NCBI GenBank assembly: GCA_949130495.1
Contig: OX422223.1
Span: 72,910,751 to 72,974,750, forward strand
DNA from: Sambucus nigra
Taxonomy: Eukaryota; Streptophyta; Magnoliopsida; Dipsacales; Adoxaceae
DNA: 64,000 bases
Direction: 5' to 3'
A program made the translations under genes and the position numbers. Under the pieces are notes generated by a model that was given only the letters and a program-made list of their open reading frames with translations, searched no databases and was not told where the DNA came from. Shown piece after piece: positions 57,557 to 64,000 of the stretch (position 1 is the first letter of the stretch; every line of letters starts with the position of its first letter).

Positions 57557-60500
57557 TGTAACACCCCGCCTAATTAAATACCGGGTGGCCTGTCCAATAC
57601 CAAATTAAAATAGAATATACAGTTGGGTCATTCTTAGCATCACTGTCGAAAACATTTACAACTCACCCAATACCCAATTAAGCTAGTGCTAAAAACTTTC
57701 CAACTTTTAATTTAACAAAATCCATTTCCAGTTGAAGAATAACACAACACATTTTATTCTACAACACTGATAACCAAATAGATAACACAAAAGAATTTAA
57801 ATGCAATTGGAATAAACATTCCCAAATAATATAAATCCATTAAAGAAATCCCAACAATATTAAAAGTATAAAAAAGACCCGAATATAATAGTTTTTGACC
57901 CCGATAGAAAAAGATAACTGAATCCTTTGGGCGACTTGCCTAACTAAAAGATCACTGTGAATCAAAAGAAGATAAGGGTCTAAGCAATACTCCATAGTTC
58001 CATAGCTCATCAAGAACAACTAAGGTTGGCGTCCCTGTTGCTGGACACATGATATAGAAGATACAATAGAAAGGAAAATATGCAAGGAAACGGGTCAGAG
58101 CCCGATTGTGAAAAATGATTTTTAAAATAGCAAGTGTTTAAGAAATGCAATAAAGCATTTATTATGTACATGTTAGAATCCTTTCTCACTTGCTATTATC
58201 ACCTCTCAACTAGAGTGCACACTTGACGTTTCCTATTAACCTCGTAGTTAATGGTTTCTCTTTTCTAGTCTCCATATTATAATTCCATTCCCATATCATA
58301 ATCCCCGTATGTCCCATACCATACGTCACATTATTATTCATTTACATTATTTATTTTATGAATTAAGATTTCCAATTCTTTAAGAATAAACATTCATTAA
58401 CTTAATTTCATTCTTTTTCTCAATCCACCGTTATCTACAATTAACACCGTAGATAGATTTAATCACTATATAACCATTCATTCCTTTAATTCATTATATA
58501 TTTATTCATATATATTTTGGCACCCTGAGTCGCAGCTGCGGTGCAATGCATTACTCTGCTATCATGTCCCATCATCGATGGTCGCCGAATAGGGGACTAA
58601 AGGTTCGGTAAGGATTCCTCAAACCACAAACAACAACATACAAGTTGGAGGCGAACATAGTTCTCGTATCCATAGGTCACGCACATACCTACGTACCCAC
58701 AGTCAGCGGACATGTCAACTCCCCGATAAGTCTTTCATAGACCTATGTTCTCGAGCGACAAATCAAAGATCCCATGGATTCATCAGGATATGACTGCCCT
58801 CCTGCGCAAACCTCCCGTCGATTGCAAGTAAGCTAGGTATGTCATACACATAAATTAACAATCAATCAAATAGGCATTATCATACCTATAATATACTATT
58901 AACAAGGTACTTACATTACCCTTAGATTATTCCCATACGTAGCATTATATCTCTTTAAGTCCCACGTATTAAAATATCAAAACTTTACTTCTTAATTTAA
59001 TTAAACTCGAGCCTCACTCAATACACAAGGTTCAAATAGGTTTTTCCTCAACATATATTCAGTACGAAGTCACTAATACCCTACTGGTCCATATCTTCAT
59101 ATCTCCTGAATTACTACGAATTAAATTCTCCCTTTAATTAAGGTTAAAACCGATAATTTCAAATCTCTTATAAACATATCTTCGTTCACTTAGGATTAAA
59201 CCCTCTTGTAAACTTAAGGATATCCAGGTGTTATATTAAATCACCCCTACTGGTCCTATCTTTAATCCTCATACATCCCCATTTAGAATTCAACAAATGA
59301 ATCTAGCAACCGAAATTCCTTTAAATTAATTATCATTATTTTAATCAATTAAATCCCAATGAAATTAATTCAAATCTTATCAAGGGCTTACTGATATTTT
59401 CTAAGTTCCGTAATATCCAATTAATAATCACCAAAGATCTACAAAAGGTTTGGGATAAGAATCAACGTTTAAAAGAAATAACTTTAGGAATTCTGGGGAG
59501 GTCGATCGATCGAAGATAGGGGGTCGATCGATCGATCACTCAGGTAACAGCCGTTTTTCTGCATTTCTGCAATCTACGAGTTTAGCCACTTTTTATCATT
59601 GAAACCTTCATAATAACATCCCAAATGACTTATAATCTCTACTACATGATATATCAACATATATGAATGATTTCTAATGTTCTAAACATCCTAGAATCAT
59701 CAAGAGATTTGATTAAAAGCATGGTTATCTCCTCTTTTTGCAGAAAATTATCAACATATCATCTTGAAGAACACATCAATGGTTTTCAGAATTTATTCAA
59801 CGGATTCATGATTATTTCGTGGATAACTAACTACCTACAACATGAGTTTTATTCCTATATATTTTCAGTTTCCAGAAATCCATTTAGCAACTCCATTATT
59901 TCTTCCAAACATGAAAAATCATCTCTTTTAATAACTATTCTAACATGGACAATATACAAACTTAGATTGCCATTATATAACACTTGCCTCTACTAAAGGT
60001 ATGATCGTTTGGTGTAGTATATCTCAGGTGGTTCTCCCTTCTTTGGTCAACCTCCGGTGGTGGTTGGTGGTGGTGACTCTTGGTTCTTAGTTCTTCTCCT
60101 TTCCAAGTAGGCTTTTCCCTTCCTAAGCAACCTTTCACTCTCTCTAGGAAGATGACTTCTCTATTTTGTGTAGAGGAGATGAATAATCCACGTACACTTA
60201 ATCTACTAATACTTATAATAGGACAAAATCCGAAATCACTATTCACCCCCTATAAAATTGACCAAAATGCCCTTTTGGGTTGTCTTTTCATTTCCAAATG
60301 ACCCGAGACTCAAAACCAACGTCCCAATAGACTTTTCTGACTATTTTGAACCTTCCGGACGCAACGACGTAGTCAAAATGACTATAAGGTCGATAGAAAA
60401 TAAATTTCCTTTTTAATCTCACCATTTAGTCCCGACACGTCCCATACCGCGTCCGACTAAGAATTCAAATTACTGAATTAATAACACACCGTCATATCCA

Positions 60501-60674
60501 TAGCATCTCATTCATATATTACCTAGATATCTTTAAGTAATATTCAAAATTATACATTTTAATATCCACAATTCGGATAAAACCCAAATGAATTAATTAA
60601 TAATAAAATCCAATTAATCCATTAATTTAAAATATAACTCATTTTAAAAGTCATTAAAATCACGGGGTATGACA
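57557..60674 (-). repeat. Tandem array LTR 3
   Basis: 3118 bp, TGTAACACCCCGCC...GGGGTATGACA; the outer end has G for T in the terminal TATTACA. A TCGATCGA cluster is at 59502-59538. It is followed by CATAG and the protease part of element C. Confidence 0.92.
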
Positions 60675-60679
60675 CATAG

Positions 60680-63600
60680 TCAGGAAAGCGTCGGTGAGCA
60701 GATGACATTGACTACAGTAAGCACATCGTATTCATGGATGAAGGATTATTGGGAGTAAGAACCCCACATCATGACGCCTTGATCATTACACTCCGAATAA
60801 TAAACTATGACATCGATAAGTTGCTCGTCGACGAGGGAAGCTCATCCGATGCAATGTATCTTGACATGTTCAGGAAATTGAAGTTAAGTGTTGTCGACTT
60901 GAAGGAAGACAGTTTCCCTCTAGTTGGCTTCGCTGGGAAAGTAACTATCCCTTTGGGAAAGATCGTACTGCCAGTGAGTGCAGGGAGTGTCTCCAAGATG
61001 ATCGAGTTTCTAGTAGTCGACATTGACTCGCCCTACCAAGCTATCCTCAGCAGAGGATGGCTACATGCAATGAAGGCCGTCCCCTCGACCTACCATCAGA
61101 AACTCAAGTACGTGATTGAGTCAGGAGTAATGGAGATCCACGGAGAACAAGCGATGGTAAGAAGGTGCTTCATGGAGGCCATCTGCCGAAAACCAAAAAA
61201 GAAGGCCGAGAAGGCCTAAGAGAAGTTTGAGGAATAAGAAGGTTTGATACCTTCAAAATAGAAGTTAAAGTATGGAATACCCAGAGTGGAGGAGACCAGG
61301 CTCCTTCCCTATGAGCGAGTAATTGAAAACCTGGAAGAGGTTGCAGCCGGTGGGAGCAAAAAAGACAAAATGTTCTTGATTGGAGCCTCTCTCATAGAGC
61401 GAGAAAAAAAGGAATTGACGATACTATTGAGAAATAATGTGGATTTTTTCGCATGGGAACCTTACAAGCTGCTTGGAATTAACCCAAGTGTGGTTTGTCA
61501 TCGGTTGTACATCGACCCATATTTAAGCCTATCGCGCAGAAGGCTCGGCGAACTGCGCTCGAGAAGGCTAACGCTGTGGAGAAAAAAGTAGAAAAGCTAC
61601 TGGATGCAGGATCTATAAGAGAAGTTCAATTCCCTAAATGACTGTCCAACCCAGTAGTGGTTATGAAAAGCAACGAGAAATGGAGAGTTTGCTTTGACTT
61701 CACTAATCTTAATAGGGCGTGCCCTAAGGACAGTTTCCCTCTCCTAAAAATCGACCAGTTGGTGGACGCCACAGTAGATCATAAAAGAATGAGTTACCTG
61801 GATGCATACTCAGGGTATCATCAGATTCCTCTGTATGCACCAGACCAAGATAAGGCAGCGTTCATCACCACCGTCGGATTATATTGTTACAAAGTTATGC
61901 CCTTTGGGCTCAAAAATACTGGAACAACTTACCAATGACTTGTCACTAAAATGTTTAAAGACCAAATGGGAGATACCATGCAAGTCTACATCGACGATAT
62001 TCTCGTCAAGAGAAGGCACAAAGAAGACCATCTCTCAGACTTGTCAAGGACCTTCAAAATGCTCAAGAAATACCGAATGAAGCTCAACGCGAGCAAATGT
62101 TCCTTAGGCGTCTAGTCAAGAAAATTTCTCGGGTACTTGGTAAGCGAGAGAGGCATTAAAGCCAACCCGGACCAAATTGATGCAATTAATAAGGTACAGC
62201 CTCCCAGCATGATAAGAGACATACAAAAACTCACGGGTATGCTCGCCACCTTGAATCGATTCATCTCGGAGTCATCCAAAAAGTGCCAGCCATTCTTTCG
62301 TCTATTGAATAAGAGCAAAATAATGGAGTGGAATAAAGCTTGATCGAAAGCATTAGAAGAGCTCAAAGCTTATCTCGGCACATCACCCTTGCTCATGATA
62401 CCTCAAGAGAATGATTCCTTGTACTTATATCTTGCTGTTGCCAGCCACGCTATCAGTTCTGCACTAGTATGCAAAAGAACTGGAATCCAGTAACCGATCT
62501 ACTATGTGAGCAAGACCCTCTTAGATGCCGAGCAACGATACCTACCACTGGAGAAGCTGGCATTTGCACTAGTGGTAGCCTCGAGGAAACTAAAGCACTA
62601 CTTCAAAGCATACTTTATCATCGTCCTTATGTCACACCCCCTTAAAGTAGTCCTATGGAAAGCGGATTTGTCTGGCAGATTATCGAAGTGGTTGGTCGAG
62701 CACTGGCGATTTGACATCCAGTTCCAACCAAGGAATGTAATCAAGGGGTATGTCCTCGCTTACTTCATTATGGAGTTCACAGGCGAAAAGACTTGTGACC
62801 AACTACAAACCGTGGGTAAGAGGGAAGATCACTCGGCAGAAGGTATTTGGTGACTGTTTTTTGATGGAGCTAGCGACTCAAAGGGGCCAGGAGTAGGCAT
62901 TATGCTCGTTACCCCAAAAGATACAATCCTGGAGCAAGGAATCACGCTTGGATTTGAAGCCTCCAACAACGAAGAGGAATATGAAGCATTGATAGCAGGC
63001 CTAAAAAAGGCACAGTCATTGGGTGCAAAAGAACTACAGGTGTTCGACGACTCACAATTGGTCTCCAATCAGATAAGTGGGGACTTCAACGCGAGGGTTG
63101 AGAGAATGGAAGCCTACCTCACCTTAACAAAGAAATTAATATCCAACTTCGAGGAAGTCAGTGTCCAGAAGTTTCCCAGAGGATAAAATAGTCATGTTGA
63201 TGCCCTAGCAGCCTTGAGTTCAGTAATCAACTCTGACTTAAAGAGAACAATCCCTATCGACTTCCTCGCTCAGCCGAGCATCAACCACAACGACGAGATA
63301 CCAGACATAGGCCATATTCTTCAGATTGAATCAGCACCTAGTTGGATGGACCCCTTAAGGGACTATTTGAAGGATGGTGCACTACGAGATGATAAGAAAG
63401 ACGTTCATCAAATAAGAGTCAAAGCTGCTCGCTTACACTTATCCCCTGAGGGTAAGCTGTACAAAAAATCTTTCACCAGCCCTTACCTCCAATGTGTTCA
63501 CTCGAATGACGTCAAGACAGTCCTGTACGAGCTTCATAAAGGAATCTATGGGAGCCATATTGGGGGCAGATCGCTAGCCTTCCGATTAATGAAGGAAGGT

Positions 63601-64000
63601 TATTGGTGGTCGTACATGCAGAAAGACTCTGGGATATACGCTCACAGGTCCAAGAAATGTCAACTACACGCTCCTATGGTTCACCAACCTACCAGTGACC
63701 TAAAATCACTTACCAGCCCCTGGCCCTTCACCCAGTGGAGAATGGACATTGTTGGCCCTCTTCCTACCGCTGCCAGTAATCGTAAGTATCTGTTGGTCAT
63801 GACAGACTACTTCACCAAATGGATTGAGGCGGAGCCCCTGGCAAACATCAGGGATGCAGATATGATGAGATTCATATAGAAAAACATAATTACTCATTTT
63901 TGGATTCCCAGAACGATCATCACTAACAACGGAACCTAGTTCAAAAGTGGCCTATTCCAGGGTTTCTGCAATGACCACGGGATCAGGCACCATTTCAGTT
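60680..64000 (+). pseudogene. pol: Element C protease, RT, two RNases H and integrase, broken
   Basis: Protease: LLVDEGSSSDAMYL at about 60823-60864. RT: CFDFTNLN, FPLLKIDQL, MPFGLKNTG, YIDD at 61987-61998. First RNase H: about 62400-62790. Second RNase H: FFDGASDSKGPG, NNEEEYEAL, FDDSQL, 62855-63190. Integrase: HKGIYGSHIGG, WRMDIVGPLP, IITNNGT, cut by the window end. A one-base frameshift lies near 61515-61525. Stops in the later frame include 61936, 62113, 62341, 62491, 62851, 63184 and 63877. In the integrase the first Cys of the zinc pair is Ser and the second catalytic Asp is Asn. The frame at 60680 is in register with the gag frame left of the nested array. Confidence 0.88.

Larger units (their letters stand above)
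46721..60674 (-). mobile_element. Tandem gag-only chromovirus-like element: LTR-gag-LTR-gag-LTR
   Basis: Three LTRs of 3139, 3122 and 3118 bp alternate with two internal regions of 2289 and 2286 bp, all in the same (minus) orientation. The array sits inside element C between GATAG (46716-46720) and CATAG (60675-60679), a 4-of-5 match. Each internal region has an iMet primer site, one gag frame with zinc knuckle, about 0.85 kb of non-coding DNA and a G-rich polypurine tract. No protease, RT, RNase H or integrase is present. Gag type, primer site and very long LTRs point to Tekay/Del-like chromoviruses; the gag-only build fits the class described as TR-GAG. The shared middle LTR implies unequal recombination or insertion of a concatemer. 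Confidence 0.9.
44577..64000 (+). mobile_element. Element C: degenerate Tat-lineage retrotransposon with a 14-kb nested insertion
   Basis: LTR (44577-44991), tRNA-Asp-type primer site, gag (45078-46720), then a foreign tandem element (46721-60674), then protease, RT, RNase H, second RNase H and integrase to the window end. The integrase and 3' LTR are cut off by the window. It is from a different Tat family than B: it has different LTRs and diverged proteins. Its pol carries at least eight in-frame stops and a frameshift, so it is dead. Confidence 0.88.

Noticed and set aside
48993..60301. Open frames at 54263-54592, 54558-54842 and their copies in the other array LTRs
   Set aside because: They occur three times only because the LTR is present three times. 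They have no gag or pol motif, differ in length between copies, and lie wholly inside LTRs.

Overview
The window looks like nuclear heterochromatin of a flowering plant, probably a eudicot. It is AT-rich and I see no host gene, rRNA or tRNA. Nearly everything that can be assigned is LTR retrotransposon of plant type: Ty3/gypsy Tat lineage with a second (archaeal-type) RNase H, Ty3/gypsy Tekay/Del-like chromovirus, and Ty1/copia of SIRE/Maximus style. There is also one plant L1-type LINE and one 168-bp satellite array. The names A to K are my own.

Layout. 1-11.1 kb holds eroded fragments: a Tat LTR (J, minus strand), a TGTTGGA...TCCAACA LTR at 902-1861, a copia LTR and 3' region (H, minus) split by a clean solo LTR (G, 4979-7973, target duplication TCAAC), a reverse-oriented chromovirus LTR end (K) and another Tat LTR (I). 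11.1-12.3 kb is copia family F, copy F1. Element B (12331-23927, target duplication CATGG) is a nearly intact Tat element inserted in F1. Its two 589-bp LTRs differ at three sites. It has gag, protease, RT, RNase H, second RNase H and integrase in one frame on the plus strand, broken by two stops. Two coiled-coil genes lie on the minus strand of its 3' part, one with a clear intron. 24.0-24.5 kb is rich in GGTCACG/CGTGACC motifs; 24.5-28.6 kb is about 24 copies of the satellite.

28.6-44.6 kb is a mosaic: Tat D (LTR, PBS, gag remnant), F2 (3' region and LTR, plus), Tat E (gag to RNase H, minus, dead), then F3 on the minus strand. F3 is a copia-type element with PBS, gag, 3' region, polypurine tract and LTRs but no visible pol; a 5'-truncated LINE sits in its 3' LTR. 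44.6 kb to the end is Tat element C, inserted in the other F3 LTR. Its gag is separated from its protease by 14 kb of foreign DNA.

That 14-kb insert (46721-60674) is the most striking object here: an LTR-gag-LTR-gag-LTR tandem of a gag-only chromovirus on the minus strand, inserted as one unit into C. C's reading frame is in register on the two sides. Two unrelated gag-only families (one gypsy, one copia) therefore sit side by side; both would depend on pol from elsewhere. Inferred order: old F, D and E copies; then C into F3, the LINE into F3 and B into F1; the tandem into C after C had landed. B is the youngest insertion that can be dated from its LTRs.
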